A stretch of DNA of 64,000 nt from Geodermatophilus sp. DF01-2 (GCF_004571065.1 NZ_SPQN01000006.1:43369-107368), one strand, 5' to 3'. Counted from the first letter of the stretch, positions 8,012-17,431 are shown. Numbers and translations are program-made. Notes: a model not told the origin generated them from the sequence alone.

Positions 8012-9367
8012 GTGACGGCACCGGGCCGGCTGCCCTACGTCGTCCTGCTGAGCTGCACGACGCTCGGCACGCTGTCGAGCACGATCATCACCGCGCCGAT
8101 CAACGCGATCGCCGCGGACCTGGACGCGTCGGCGCGGGAGATCGTCTTCGCGGTGAGCTCCTTCACGCTGGCGATGGTGCTCTTCGCCCCGCTGGCCGGC
8201 TGGCTCGGCGAACGGTTCGGCGCCCGGCACTTCCTGGCCGCCTCCCTGGTGCTGATGGCGCTCGCCGGTATCGGGGCGGCGTTGAGCCCCGACCTCTGGG
8301 TGCTCGTGCTGATGCGGGCTCTCCAGGGGGTGGCCTGCTCCGCCGTCCCGGCCGCGGTGCAGCAGACCCTCGGGGCCTTCTGGAGCCATCGGCGGGCCCG
8401 GGTGATGGCCGCCTGGGCGTCGGCCATCGGTGTGGGGCAGGCGCTCGGCCCGCCGTTGGGCGGTCTCGTCGCCGACCTGGCGGGCTGGCGGGCGGTCTTC
8501 GTGACCCACGCCGTGCTCAGCGGTTCGCTCGCGGTGCTGCTGACCCTGTTCGTGCCGGCCGTCCATCGCGGCCGGCCGCCGATGCACGTCGCGGGGATGC
8601 TGACGCTCGTCCTCGGGGTCGGCGGCCTGGTCGGCGGGCTGACCTGGGCCGGCCAGGGCGGCGCCGCCCTCGCCGCCGCGGCGGTGTCCGTCGCCGGCGC
8701 GGGCGCTCTCGCGGTGCACGCGCAGGTCGCCCGGCGCAATCCCCGGGCCCTGGTGGACCCGCGGCTGCTGGTGGAGAAGCGCTATCTGCGCAGCACCGCC
8801 TCGGCCGGGACCGTCATGGCGTGCCTCGGGGTGATGATCGTGGCCACGCCGCTCTACCTCGGCCGGCAGTTCGGCATGAGCCCGAGCCAGATCGGGCTGG
8901 TCACGCTGGCGCTCGCGGCGGCGATGGCGCTGTCGGCGCCGTTGTCGTCTCGCCTGGGTGACCGGATCACGCCGCGCCGGGTCCTGCACGTCGGCCTGGC
9001 CGGGCTGGCCGTCGGGCCGCTGGCGACGGCCGTGGTCCTGGCCGCGCCGACGCGGTCGGTGGCCGTCGGGGGAGCGGTGCTCCTCCTCGCGCTCACCGGG
9101 TGCGCGATCGGGGCGGTGCAGGCGGTGTCCGGCTTCGGCGTGATGCGGTCGCAGGCGGCCGCGCACGGCACCGCGCTCGGCATCCACAACATGATGCGGT
9201 TCGCCGGGCTCGCGGTCGGCTACGCCTGGGTGTCCCTGAGCTACCCGACCGGCCAGCTCGCCCTGGTGTACGGCGGGCCGACCCTGCTGGCGGGCAGCAC
9301 GCTGGCCCTGGTCCTGATCGGCCCGCCCGCGGCGCCGCTGCCCGGCGACGAGATCGCGCTGGCGTGA
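8012..9367 (+). CDS. Major facilitator superfamily transporter
   Basis: Integral membrane protein of about 451 aa with roughly 12 hydrophobic segments. The MFS loop 2-3 motif appears as GWLGERFGARHFLAAS, and a GPPLGGLVADLAGWRAVF segment is similar to drug:H+ antiporters. GTG at 8012 is the latest start that keeps the first transmembrane segment (PYVVLLSCTTLGTLSSTIIT). The frame is open a little further upstream, overlapping the CoA-transferase gene. It lies 25 bp after the CoA-transferase beta gene and is probably co-transcribed. It may import the acid that enzyme activates; substrate not readable. Confidence 0.83.
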   Translation: MTAPGRLPYVVLLSCTTLGTLSSTIITAPINAIAADLDASAREIVFAVSSFTLAMVLFAPLAGWLGERFGARHFLAASLVLMALAGIGAALSPDLWVLVLMRALQGVACSAVPAAVQQTLGAFWSHRRARVMAAWASAIGVGQALGPPLGGLVADLAGWRAVFVTHAVLSGSLAVLLTLFVPAVHRGRPPMHVAGMLTLVLGVGGLVGGLTWAGQGGAALAAAAVSVAGAGALAVHAQVARRNPRALVDPRLLVEKRYLRSTASAGTVMACLGVMIVATPLYLGRQFGMSPSQIGLVTLALAAAMALSAPLSSRLGDRITPRRVLHVGLAGLAVGPLATAVVLAAPTRSVAVGGAVLLLALTGCAIGAVQAVSGFGVMRSQAAAHGTALGIHNMMRFAGLAVGYAWVSLSYPTGQLALVYGGPTLLAGSTLALVLIGPPAAPLPGDEIALA

Positions 9368-9396
9368 GGAGCGGCCGGTCGCGGACGCGCCCGTGG

Positions 9397-10062
9397 TCAG
9401 TCGCCGTCGCCGGCGGCGGCCACGCCCGGGAGGCCGGCGTGCGCGATGAGCAGTTCCCCGGCGTGCGCGATGTGCTTCTCCATCGCCAGCCGGACGGCGT
9501 CGGGATCGGCCAGCCGCAGCCCGTCGAGGATCGCGGCGTGATCGTGCAGCGACGCGTCCGGCCATCCGCCGACCCGGTGGTAGAAGCGCTGCGGGACGTA
9601 CCTGGTGGCGGTGCGCAGCAGCCAGGTGAGTTTCGGCGCTGCGGCGGCCAGGTTCAGCACGCGGTGGAACGCGTGGTTGCACCGTTCGACCTCGTCCAGG
9701 TCGTCGCGAGCGAGGGCCTCGACGAGCTCGGCCTGCAGCGTGCCCAGCCGGTCCAGCTGCTCGGCACCCATCCGGCGGGTGGCGCGAGCGGCGAGCTCGC
9801 CGGCGATCTGCGCCTGGACCCAGAAGAGGTCGCGGACGTCCTCCTCGCTGAGTTCGGCCACCACGAAACCGCGCCGGGGAGCGAGTTCCACGAAACCCTC
9901 GCCGCGCAAGGCGAGCAGGCCCTCGCGGACGGGCGTGGCCGACATGTCGAGCTCCTCGGCCAGCCGCTCGACGCGGAGGAACTCGCCCGCCTTGAGCTGG
10001 CCGGTGAGGACGAGCTCACGGACGTACGCGGCCGCCTCGTCGCTCAGCTGGGGCCGGGCCAT
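9397..10062 (-). CDS. GntR-family (FadR/FCD-type) transcriptional regulator
   Basis: Protein of 221 aa. Residues about 10-70 form the GntR winged helix (VRELVLTGQLKAGEFLRVER, then MSATPVREGLLALRGEGFVE). Residues about 80-210 form an all-helical FCD effector domain with the metal-binding type His residues (ERCNHAFHRVL, HDHAAILDGL, KHIAHAGELL). ATG at 10062 has GAGGAGG a few bases upstream. It diverges from the class III CoA-transferase operon, with an AT-rich palindromic site between them, and is probably its repressor, released by an acyl-CoA or acid. Confidence 0.92.
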   Translation of the reverse strand: MARPQLSDEAAAYVRELVLTGQLKAGEFLRVERLAEELDMSATPVREGLLALRGEGFVELAPRRGFVVAELSEEDVRDLFWVQAQIAGELAARATRRMGAEQLDRLGTLQAELVEALARDDLDEVERCNHAFHRVLNLAAAAPKLTWLLRTATRYVPQRFYHRVGGWPDASLHDHAAILDGLRLADPDAVRLAMEKHIAHAGELLIAHAGLPGVAAAGDGD

Positions 10063-10147
10063 GGCACCTCCTCGGGGACGTCCGCGCCGCAGGGCGGCCG
10101 GGCGCGGGGGTGTGTGCGCCCGCAGACGATAGTGGGCCCCGGTCTCT

Positions 10148-10161
10148 ACATAATATGTTAT
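10148..10161. promoter_or_regulatory. AT-rich candidate GntR operator
   Basis: In the 129-bp divergent gap the sequence ACATA-A-TATGT (10148-10158) is a perfect inverted repeat. It overlaps a second one, ATAA-TATG-TTAT (10150-10161). Such an AT block is conspicuous in DNA of this composition and lies about 30 bp before the CoA-transferase ATG, where a repressor or the -10 region would sit. Linking it to the adjacent GntR protein is inference. Confidence 0.5.
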
Positions 10162-10191
10162 TTGGGTCGTCGTCGCCCGATGTGAGGAGCC

Positions 10192-11460
10192 ATGGTGACC
10201 GAGAGCGTTCCCGCCGGGAGCCCCGCGCCCGGGGACGGCGCGGCCAGGCCGCTGCACGGTCTGCGCGTGGTCGAGCTGTCCAGCTACGTCGCGACGCCGC
10301 TGAGCGGGATGACGCTGGCCCAGCTCGGGGCCGAGGTGATCCGGGTCGAGCCGCTGGGCGGTGGGGCCGACCGCGGGCGGTGGCCGCTGTCGCGGGCGGG
10401 CGTCAGCCTGTACTGGACCGGGCTCAACCGCGGCAAGCGCGCGGTGGAGGTGGACCTGCTGCGGCCCGAGGGGCGCCGGCTGGTCGCCGACCTCGTCGTC
10501 GACGGTGGCGGCATCCTCGTCAGCAACACCGAACGCTGGTCCGACCTCGGGTTCGAGGCCCTCCGGGAGCGCCGGCCCGATGTCGTCCACGTGCAGCTGA
10601 CCGGCCTCCGCGACGGCGGGGCCGCGGTCGACTACACCGTGCAGGCCGGCACCGGCTTTCCCCTGATCACCGGCCCGGACGGGCTCGCGTCACCGGTGAA
10701 CCACGTGCTCCCGGCCTGGGACGTGGCCGCCGGCCTCTACCTGGCCACCGGCCTGCTGGCCGCTGAGCGGCACCGCACGGCCACCGGTACCGGTGTGCAG
10801 GTCCGGGTCGCCCTCGAGGACGTCGCGCTCTCCCTGGCCGGCATCCTCGGGTACCTCGGCGACGCGCAGCTGGGCGGGCCTCGGGCCCGGGACGACAACT
10901 ACGTGTACGGGACCTTCGGCCGCGACTTCGTCAGCAGCGACGGCGTCCGGTTCATGCTCGTGGCGCTCACCGCGCGGCAGTGGTCGGACCTGCTCGAGAT
11001 GACCGGACTGCGCCGGGTCGTCGCCGAGCTCGGCGCCGCCCTGGGGGCGGACTTCGACACCGAGGACGACCGCTACCGCCACCGCACGGTGCTGGCCAGC
11101 CTGCTCGCCGAGTGGTGCGGGCGGCGCTCGTGGGACGAGATCAGCACCGCGCTCGCCCGGACCCGCATCCTCTGGTCGCCCTACCGCAGCTTCACCGACC
11201 TGGCGGCGGACGACGCCCGGCTGCTGCGCGGCAACCCCCTCTTCCAGCCCGTCGAGGAGGAAGGCGTGGGCAGCTACCTCGCCCCCGGCTCACCCATCGT
11301 CGTCGACGGCGCGCCGTCGACGCCGCTACCGGCCCCGGAGGTCGGGGAGCACACGCTGGAGGTGTTCGGCCAGGACCTCGGCCTGCCCGCCGGCGAACTG
11401 CACCGGCTCGCCGAGCACGGCGTGCTGCGGATGCCGGCCCGGAAGGGGATGCCGGTGTGA
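10192..11460 (+). CDS. Class III CoA-transferase (CaiB/BaiF family)
   Basis: Protein of 422 aa, first gene of a seven-gene operon, expected to activate a carboxylic acid by CoA transfer. Family signatures are LHGLRVVELSSYVATPLSGM, AQLGAEVIRVEPLGGGADRGR and GLNRGKRAVEVDLL. The VHVQLTGLRDGGAAVDYTVQ region differs a little from typical members (usually GYG or GPG). ATG at 10192 follows GAGGAGCC. The lyase gene overlaps its stop by 4 bp. It is a second, divergent copy of this family in the window (others at 1562 and 24098), each next to different regulators, implying three different acid substrates. Confidence 0.88.
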   Translation: MVTESVPAGSPAPGDGAARPLHGLRVVELSSYVATPLSGMTLAQLGAEVIRVEPLGGGADRGRWPLSRAGVSLYWTGLNRGKRAVEVDLLRPEGRRLVADLVVDGGGILVSNTERWSDLGFEALRERRPDVVHVQLTGLRDGGAAVDYTVQAGTGFPLITGPDGLASPVNHVLPAWDVAAGLYLATGLLAAERHRTATGTGVQVRVALEDVALSLAGILGYLGDAQLGGPRARDDNYVYGTFGRDFVSSDGVRFMLVALTARQWSDLLEMTGLRRVVAELGAALGADFDTEDDRYRHRTVLASLLAEWCGRRSWDEISTALARTRILWSPYRSFTDLAADDARLLRGNPLFQPVEEEGVGSYLAPGSPIVVDGAPSTPLPAPEVGEHTLEVFGQDLGLPAGELHRLAEHGVLRMPARKGMPV

Positions 11461-12227
11461 GCGCCCACGGCACGGTGCCCGGGCTGGCCCGGACGGCGGT
11501 CACCTGGCTGGGCGTCCCCGGGGACCGGCCCGACCGCTTCCCCGAGGCTGCCGCGGCCGGAGCCGACGTCGTCGTGCTGGACCCCGAGGACGCCGTCGCC
11601 CCGCACGGCAAGGGCACCGCTCGCGCCGAGGTCGCGGCCTGGCAGGGGGACGCGCCCCGGCCGTGCGCGGTCCGGGTGGACGCCGACAGCCCCTCCCCGG
11701 ACGCCGACCTCGCCGCGCTCGCGGCGACCGGGCCGGTGCTGGTGCTGCCGGAGTCGGAGGACCCGGGAGCCGTCGCGGCGGTCGTCGACCGCCTGCCCGC
11801 GGGCTCCTGCGTCGTCCCCGGCGTGGTCCGGCTGGCCTTCGGCAGCTCGGACCTGGCCGCGGAGCTGGGCGTGGACCCCGAGCACGGCCCGGCGATGGCG
11901 AGCGCCCGCGGCGCCCTCGTGCTCGCCTCCGCGGCCGCCGGACTGCCCGGCCCGGTGGACGGCGTGACCGGCGCGGTCGGTGACGCCCAGCGCCTGGCGG
12001 CCGACGTCGCCCGGGCGCGTGCGCTCGACGTCGCCGGAAAGCTCTGCATCCACCCGGTGCAGGTCGGCCCGCTGGCGTCGGCGGAGGAGCTGGCCTGGGC
12101 CGAGCGGGTGCTCGCCGGCGCGGGGAGCAACGGAGTGGCCGTCGTGGACAGGCGCACGGTCGACAAGCCGGTCGTGGAGCGGGCCCGGCGCCTGCTCGCG
12201 GTCGGCCGGACGGAAGGAACAGCATGA
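11457..12227 (+). CDS. HpcH/HpaI aldolase or CitE-like citrate lyase beta family protein
   Basis: Protein of 256 aa of the CitE-like lyases, which cleave or form 3-hydroxyacyl-CoA esters (malyl-CoA, citramalyl-CoA, citryl-CoA). The N-terminal WLGVPGDRPDRFPEA, the metal/acid motif VVLDPEDAV and the C-terminal KLCIHPVQV are characteristic. It is a little shorter than the usual 270-300 aa. GTG at 11457 overlaps the upstream stop, and its own stop overlaps the next ATG (ATGA), so translation is coupled along the operon. Next to a CoA-transferase and dehydrogenase it probably cleaves a hydroxyacyl-CoA intermediate. Confidence 0.85.
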   Translation: MSAHGTVPGLARTAVTWLGVPGDRPDRFPEAAAAGADVVVLDPEDAVAPHGKGTARAEVAAWQGDAPRPCAVRVDADSPSPDADLAALAATGPVLVLPESEDPGAVAAVVDRLPAGSCVVPGVVRLAFGSSDLAAELGVDPEHGPAMASARGALVLASAAAGLPGPVDGVTGAVGDAQRLAADVARARALDVAGKLCIHPVQVGPLASAEELAWAERVLAGAGSNGVAVVDRRTVDKPVVERARRLLAVGRTEGTA

Positions 12228-13387
12228 GCAACCTGACACCCGACGAGCAGGACATGGTCCGCCTGGTCGCGGAGTTCGTCGACCAGCGGGTCAGGCCCCG
12301 CGTGCGGGAGTTCGAGTCGGCCGACACCTATCCCGAGGACTTCATCGAGGAGATGAAGAAGCTCGGCTTCTTCGGCCTCCTCGTGCCGGCCGAGCACGGC
12401 GGGGTCGACGTCAGCGCCGCCTGCTTCGCCCGGGTGACCGAGGAGTTGGCACGCGGCTGGATGAGCCTGGCGGGCGCCATCGGTGGCCACTCCGTCATCA
12501 GCTACCTGCTCTGCACGTACGGCACCGAGGAGCAGCAGCAGAAGTACCTGCCGGCGATGGCCGACGGCCGCATCCGCGCGACCATGGCGCTGACCGAGCC
12601 CTCCGGTGGCAGCGACCTGCAGAACATGCGCACCCACGCCGTCCGGGACGGCGACGACCTGGTCATCACCGGGTCCAAGACCTGGATCTCCAACGCCCAG
12701 CACTCCGGGCTCATCGGGCTGCTCTGCAAGACCGACCGCACGGCTCAGCCCGCCCACAACGGGATGAGCGTGGTGCTGGTCGAGCCCGGCGCGGGCCTGG
12801 AGATCTCCAACAAGATCCCCAAGCTGGGGTACCGCGGGGTGGAGGCGTGCGAGCTCTCCTTCGACCAGATGCGGGTGCCGGCCTCGGCCGTCCTCGGCGG
12901 TGTGCCCGACCAGGGCTGGCGGCACATGATGCGTGGCCTCGAGGTCGGCCGGATCCAGGTCGCGGCACGTGCGGTCGGCGTGGCCCAGGCGGCGTTCGAG
13001 GCGGCCCTGAGCTACGCCCAGGACCGGGAGTCGTTCGGCAAGCCCATCTGGAAGCACCAGTCGGTCGGCAACCTGCTCGCGGACATGGCGACGAAGACGC
13101 GTGCGGCGCGGCTGATGACGCTCGACGCCGCCGAGCAGCTGGACAGCGGGAAGCGCGCCGACCTCGAGGCGGGCATGGCCAAGCTCTTCGCCTCCGAGGT
13201 GGCCATGCAGGTGGCCCTCGACGCCATGCGGGTGCACGGCGGGTACGGCTTCTCCCGCGAGTACGACGTCGAGCGCTACTTCCGCGACGCCCCGCTCATG
13301 ATCCTCGGCGAGGGGACCAACGAGGTCCAGCGCAACGTCATCGCCGCCCAGCTCGTCGCCCGTGACCGCAACCGTGAAGGAGTCTGA
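12224..13387 (+). CDS. Acyl-CoA dehydrogenase
   Basis: FAD enzyme of 387 aa, full length for the family. Motifs in order are IRATMALTEPSGGSDLQNMRT (substrate/FAD loop), LVITGSKTWISNAQHSGLIG, and the C-terminal LILGEGTNEVQRNVIA type end, where GEGT carries the presumed catalytic Glu. The sequence resembles dehydrogenases acting on short or branched acyl-CoAs, and the substrate is unknown. ATG at 12224 overlaps the lyase stop. The SDR gene begins 3 bp after its stop. It likely performs the first oxidation of the CoA ester made by the upstream transferase. Confidence 0.92.
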   Translation: MSNLTPDEQDMVRLVAEFVDQRVRPRVREFESADTYPEDFIEEMKKLGFFGLLVPAEHGGVDVSAACFARVTEELARGWMSLAGAIGGHSVISYLLCTYGTEEQQQKYLPAMADGRIRATMALTEPSGGSDLQNMRTHAVRDGDDLVITGSKTWISNAQHSGLIGLLCKTDRTAQPAHNGMSVVLVEPGAGLEISNKIPKLGYRGVEACELSFDQMRVPASAVLGGVPDQGWRHMMRGLEVGRIQVAARAVGVAQAAFEAALSYAQDRESFGKPIWKHQSVGNLLADMATKTRAARLMTLDAAEQLDSGKRADLEAGMAKLFASEVAMQVALDAMRVHGGYGFSREYDVERYFRDAPLMILGEGTNEVQRNVIAAQLVARDRNREGV

Positions 13388-13390
13388 CCC

Positions 13391-14128
13391 GTGAACCTGC
13401 TCGACCAGCGCACCGCCGTCATCACCGGAGGCGCCCAGGGCATCGGCTACGCCATCGCCGAGACCTTCGTGGCCCACGGCGCCCGGGTGGTCATCGGTGA
13501 CCTCGACGGGGACGCAGCAGGGCTCGCGGCCAAGCGGCTCGGCGAGGACCGGGCCTTGGGCGTCGCCTGCGACGTGGTGAGCGGGGACGACGTGCAGCGC
13601 CTGCTCACCGCCGCGGTCGACGCCTTCGGCTCCGTCGACGTCCTGGTCAACAACGCCGGCGTCACCCGCGACGCCACCATGCGCACCATGACCGAGGAGC
13701 AGTTCGACCAGGTCATCGCCGTCCACCTCAAGGGCTGCTGGCACGGCACGCGCCTGGCCTCGGCGCTCATGCGCGAGCAGAAGTCCGGCGCGATCGTCAA
13801 CATCTCGTCGCTGTCGGGCAAGGTCGGCATGGTCGGCCAGACGAACTACTCGGCCGCCAAGGCCGGGATCGTCGGCCTGACCAAGGCCGCGGCCAAGGAG
13901 ATGGCCCACCACGGGGTGCGGGTCAACGCCATCCAGCCCGGGCTCATCCGGTCGGCCATGACCGAGGCGATGCCGCAGAAGGCCTGGGACCAGAAGATGG
14001 CCGAGATCCCGATGGGCCGCGCCGGCGAGGTCGCCGAGGTGGCCTCGGTGGCGCTCTTCTACGCCTCCGACCTCTCCTCCTACATGACCGGCACGGTGGC
14101 CGAGGTCACCGGTGGCCGCTTCATGTGA
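13391..14128 (+). CDS. Short-chain dehydrogenase/reductase, FabG-like
   Basis: NAD(P)-dependent SDR of 245 aa. It has the cofactor motif [13 protein letters not shown], the NNAG motif ([15 protein letters not shown]), the catalytic Ser in [11 protein letters not shown], and Tyr-x3-Lys in [19 protein letters not shown]. These are all residues expected in an active 3-oxoacyl reductase or 3-hydroxyacyl-CoA dehydrogenase. GTG at 13391. In this operon it most plausibly oxidises a 3-hydroxyacyl-CoA made by the MaoC-like hydratase gene that follows. Confidence 0.93.
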   Translation: MNLLDQRTAVITGGAQGIGYAIAETFVAHGARVVIGDLDGDAAGLAAKRLGEDRALGVACDVVSGDDVQRLLTAAVDAFGSVDVLVNNAGVTRDATMRTMTEEQFDQVIAVHLKGCWHGTRLASALMREQKSGAIVNISSLSGKVGMVGQTNYSAAKAGIVGLTKAAAKEMAHHGVRVNAIQPGLIRSAMTEAMPQKAWDQKMAEIPMGRAGEVAEVASVALFYASDLSSYMTGTVAEVTGGRFM

Positions 14129-14135
14129 GCAGCCG

Positions 14136-15035
14136 GTGACCCCGACGGTGGACTGGGAGCCGCACACGCTGGCCAGCACGGAAGTCGTGGAGGCCGGCCC
14201 GGTGCGGGCCCTGGGCGCGCTGCTGGACGGCGCGACGCCCGTCCCCGCGGTCGGCGCTCCGCTGCCCGCGCTGTGGCACTGGGTGGCCCTTCCGCAGTGG
14301 GCGGCGTCCGCGACGCTGGACCGCGACAGGCACCCCTTCCGCGGCACGTTCCTGCCCCCCGTCGACCTGCCGCGCCGCATGTTCGCCGGCGGTGAGGTGA
14401 CCGTGCACCGGCCGCTGACGGTGGGGGAGGAGGTGCGGCGGGAGTCGCGGGTCGGCTCCGTCCAGGAGAAGAACGGGCGCAGCGGCCGGCTGGTGGTCGT
14501 CGTCGTCGAGACCCGCTTCTCCGGTCTGGACGGAGACCTCCGGGTGGCGGAACGGCAGGACCTGGTGTTCCGGGAGGCGTCGGCCCCGGCCGGCGACCCC
14601 CCGGCGCCCGAGCCGGCCGCGGCCCTGGCCCCGGTCGGCCCGCCGCTGCGCCGGGACGGCGAGGAGGAGTGGTCCCTGGCGACCGATCCCACCCTGCTCA
14701 TGCGGTTCAGCGCGGCGACCGCCAACGCGCACCGCATCCACTACGACTGGCCCTACGCGACCCGGGTCGAGGGCTACCCCGGCCTGGTCGTGCACGGGCC
14801 GCTGATGACGTTGCTGCTCGTCGAGACCCTCCGCGAGGCCGGAGCGCTGCCCGACCGCGTCCTGCTCCGGCACCGCAACCAGGCACCGTTGTTCTGCGGC
14901 CAGCCCGCCACCGTGCGGCACCGGGCCGAGGGGCACGGCGTCGCCGCGACGCTCGAACGCGGCACGAGCGACGCGCCGACCACCTGCACCAGCCTCACCG
15001 CACACTTCCTGGAGAAAGCCGTTCCCCATGCGTGA
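14136..15035 (+). CDS. MaoC-like / FAS1-like hydratase (double hotdog)
   Basis: Protein of about 299 aa similar to mesaconyl-C4-CoA hydratase/HTD2-type proteins. The N-terminal half holds a degenerate hotdog (LPALWHWVALPQ, HPFRGTFLPPVDLPRRMFAG). The C-terminal half carries the hydratase-2 motif RFSAATANAHRIHYDWPYA, with the Asn/His/Asp arrangement of MaoC enzymes, then GYPGLVVHGPLM. I chose GTG 14136; an earlier in-frame GTG at 14112 would overlap the SDR gene. It overlaps the thiolase start by 8 bp. Expected role: hydration of an enoyl-CoA within the same pathway. Confidence 0.85.
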   Translation: MTPTVDWEPHTLASTEVVEAGPVRALGALLDGATPVPAVGAPLPALWHWVALPQWAASATLDRDRHPFRGTFLPPVDLPRRMFAGGEVTVHRPLTVGEEVRRESRVGSVQEKNGRSGRLVVVVVETRFSGLDGDLRVAERQDLVFREASAPAGDPPAPEPAAALAPVGPPLRRDGEEEWSLATDPTLLMRFSAATANAHRIHYDWPYATRVEGYPGLVVHGPLMTLLLVETLREAGALPDRVLLRHRNQAPLFCGQPATVRHRAEGHGVAATLERGTSDAPTTCTSLTAHFLEKAVPHA

Positions 15036-16227
15036 AGCAGTCATCTGCCAGCCGGTCCGCACCCCGATCGGCCGGTACGGCGGCATGTTCACGTCCCTCA
15101 CCGCCGTGGACCTGGGCGTCACCGCGCTCACGGGCCTGCTCGAGCGCACGGGGATCGACCCCGAGGAGATCGACGACGTCATCCTCGGCCACTGCAACGG
15201 CAACAGCGAGGCGCCGGCCATCGGCCGGGTGGTCGCTCTCGACTCCGGCCTGCCGGTGACCGTTCCCGGCCAGCACCTCGACCGGCGCTGCGGCTCCGGG
15301 CTGCAGGCGGTGGTCAACGCGGCGATGCAGGTGCAGACCGGTGCGCACGACCTCGTCGTGGCCGGCGGCACGGAGAGCATGAGCAACGCCGCGTACTACT
15401 CCACCGACATGCGCTGGGGCGGTGCGCGCAGCGGCGTGCAGATCCACGACAGTCTCGTGCGGGCCCGCTCGACGGCCGGCGGCCGGTTCCACCCGGTGCC
15501 CGGCGGCATGCTCGAGACCGCGGAGAACCTGCGCCGCGAGTACTCGATCAGCCGCGAGGAACAGGACCGGCTCGCGGTCAGCTCCCACCAGCGCGCCATC
15601 GCCGCGCAGGAGTCCGGCATCTTCGACGAGGAGATCGTCCCCGTCACGGTGAAGAGCCGGAAGGGCGAGGAGGTCGTCGCGCGCGACGAGCACCCCCGGC
15701 CGGAGACGTCGATGGAGTCGCTGGCGAAGCTGCGGCCGATCCTCGGTTCGTCCGACCCGGAGGCGACGGTCACCGCCGGCAACGCCAGCGGGCAGAACGA
15801 CGCCGCCGCGATGTGCATCGTGACGACGCCGCATCGGGCCGAGCAGCTGGGCCTGCGGCCGCTGGTCCGGCTGGTCAGCTGGGCGGTGGCCGGCGTGCCC
15901 CCGCGCACGATGGGCATCGGGCCGGTGCCGGCCTCGCAGGCGGCCCTGGACCGGGCGGGCCTCGGCCTGGCCGACATGGACGTGATCGAGCTCAACGAGG
16001 CCTTCGCCGCCCAGGCGCTCGCGGTGATGCGGGAGTGGAAGTTCACCGACGAGGACCACGAGCGCACCAACGTCCACGGCTCGGGCATCTCGCTGGGACA
16101 CCCCGGCGTACGGATGCTCTCCGCGCTCGCCCGGGAGCTGCACCGCAGGCAGGCGCGCTACGCCCTGGAGACGATGTGCATCGGCGGCGGCCAGGGGATG
16201 GCCGCCGTCTTCGAACGCGTCGCCTGA
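15028..16227 (+). CDS. Acetyl-CoA acetyltransferase / 3-ketoacyl-CoA thiolase
   Basis: Thiolase of 399 aa that cleaves a 3-ketoacyl-CoA, or condenses acetyl-CoA, in the cytoplasm. The nucleophilic Cys88 lies in LDRRCGSGLQAV, the catalytic His in ISLGHPGVRM (about residue 358), and the second Cys in MCIGGGQGMAAVFE (about residue 384). NEAFAAQALAV is also present. Typical of degradative thiolases. ATG at 15028. It completes a beta-oxidation set with the preceding dehydrogenase, hydratase and SDR genes. Confidence 0.94.
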   Translation: MREAVICQPVRTPIGRYGGMFTSLTAVDLGVTALTGLLERTGIDPEEIDDVILGHCNGNSEAPAIGRVVALDSGLPVTVPGQHLDRRCGSGLQAVVNAAMQVQTGAHDLVVAGGTESMSNAAYYSTDMRWGGARSGVQIHDSLVRARSTAGGRFHPVPGGMLETAENLRREYSISREEQDRLAVSSHQRAIAAQESGIFDEEIVPVTVKSRKGEEVVARDEHPRPETSMESLAKLRPILGSSDPEATVTAGNASGQNDAAAMCIVTTPHRAEQLGLRPLVRLVSWAVAGVPPRTMGIGPVPASQAALDRAGLGLADMDVIELNEAFAAQALAVMREWKFTDEDHERTNVHGSGISLGHPGVRMLSALARELHRRQARYALETMCIGGGQGMAAVFERVA

Positions 16228-16322
16228 CCCGCGCCCGTCTCCCGCCCCTTCCGTGCCCGGCCGAAGCCGCAGGCCGCACCCAGCCGGCTCGCACGTCGGC
16301 CCCCGTTCGACAGGAGTTCCCC

Positions 16323-17376
16323 GTGCGCATCGGCATGCCCATCTCCTACAGCGACGGCTTCGCCCGCACCGCCGCCGTCATCCCCGAGTACGAGAGCGCG
16401 GGCCTCGACGTCGTCTACGTGGCCGAGGCCTACTCCTTCGACGCGGTCAGCCAGCTCGGCTACCTCGCCGCACGGACGACGACGGTCGAGCTCGTCTCCG
16501 GCATCCTCAACATCTACTCGCGGACGCCGTCGCTGCTGGCGATGACCGCCGCCGGCCTCGACCACGTCTCCGGGGGCCGCTTCACCCTGGGCATCGGCGC
16601 CTCGGGCCCGCAGGTGGTCGAAGGCTTCCACGGCGTGCCCTACACGGCTCCGCTGGCGCGGACCCGGGAGGTCGTGGAGATCTGCCGCGCGGTGTGGCGG
16701 CGCGAACGGCTCGACCACCACGGGACGCACGTCGACGTTCCGCTCACGCCCGAACGCGTCGGCAGCGGGCTGGGCAAGCCGCTGAAGCTGATCAACGAGC
16801 CGGTCCGGCCACGGATCCCGATGCTGCTGGCCGCCATCGGGCCGAAGAACGTGGCGCTCGCCGCGGAGCTGTTCGAGGCCTGGGAGCCGGTGTTCTTCCT
16901 GCCGGAGGCCAGCGCGGAGGCGTTCGGGCCGGCGCTGGCGGAGGGCGCGGCCCGGCGCGACCCGGAGCTCGGGCCGCTCCAGATCGTCGCCGACACGCGG
17001 CTGCTGATCACCGACGACCCCGCCGCCGAAGCCGCCGCGCTCGAGCAGGTACGGGCCAACCTGGCGCTCTACGTCGGGGGGCATGGGCGCCCGCGGGAAG
17101 AACTTCTACAACGACCTGGCCGTGCGCTACGGGTTCGCCGGGCAGGCGGCCACGGTGCAGGACCTCTACCTGGGCGGCCGCAAGGAGGAGGCAGCGGCGG
17201 CCCTGCCGGAGGAGCTGGTGCGCGGCATCTCCCTCGTCGGGCCCCGCGGCCACGTCGCCGAGCGGGTCGCCGCCTTCCGCGAGGCCGGGGTCACCACGCT
17301 CAACGCCACGCCGCTGGCCGCCGACCACGCCGACCGGCTCCGGTCGATCGAGATCCTCAAGGAGCTGGCCTCCTGA
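16323..17376 (+). pseudogene. LLM-class flavin (F420-type) oxidoreductase, frameshifted at a G6 run
   Basis: Bacterial-luciferase-like monooxygenase/reductase. The first frame runs from GTG 16323 (AGGAG 8 nt upstream) with RIGMPISYSDGF, VVYVAEAYSFDAVSQLGYLAARTTTVELVSG, and GRFTLGIGASGPQVVEGFHG, to residue about 251. The match then moves to the +1 frame from 17083 (GARGKNFYNDLAVRYGF to the stop at 17376). The shift falls in six consecutive G (17076-17081). With five G the two parts join as LYVGG-MGARGKNF, giving a 350-residue protein of normal length. Either a real frameshift or a homopolymer sequencing error; the rest of the gene shows no decay. It is the last gene of the operon. Confidence 0.82.
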
Positions 17377-17431
17377 CCCGCACCGGTTCCGCTGCGGCGG
17401 TCCCATAGGCGGCACCTATCGGTCGGTCGGA

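Noticed and set aside
11192..14737. Very long open frame antisense to the acyl-CoA operon (over 1100 codons)
   Set aside because: Open only because of the extreme GC content. It is Arg/Gly/His-rich with no family similarity and lies opposite well-recognised enzymes.
17405..17419. ATAGG-CGGCA-CCTAT inverted repeat fitting a T-N11-A LysR box
   Set aside because: It lies at the 3' end of the broken LysR gene between convergent genes, where a terminator or chance palindrome is as likely; no start is near.
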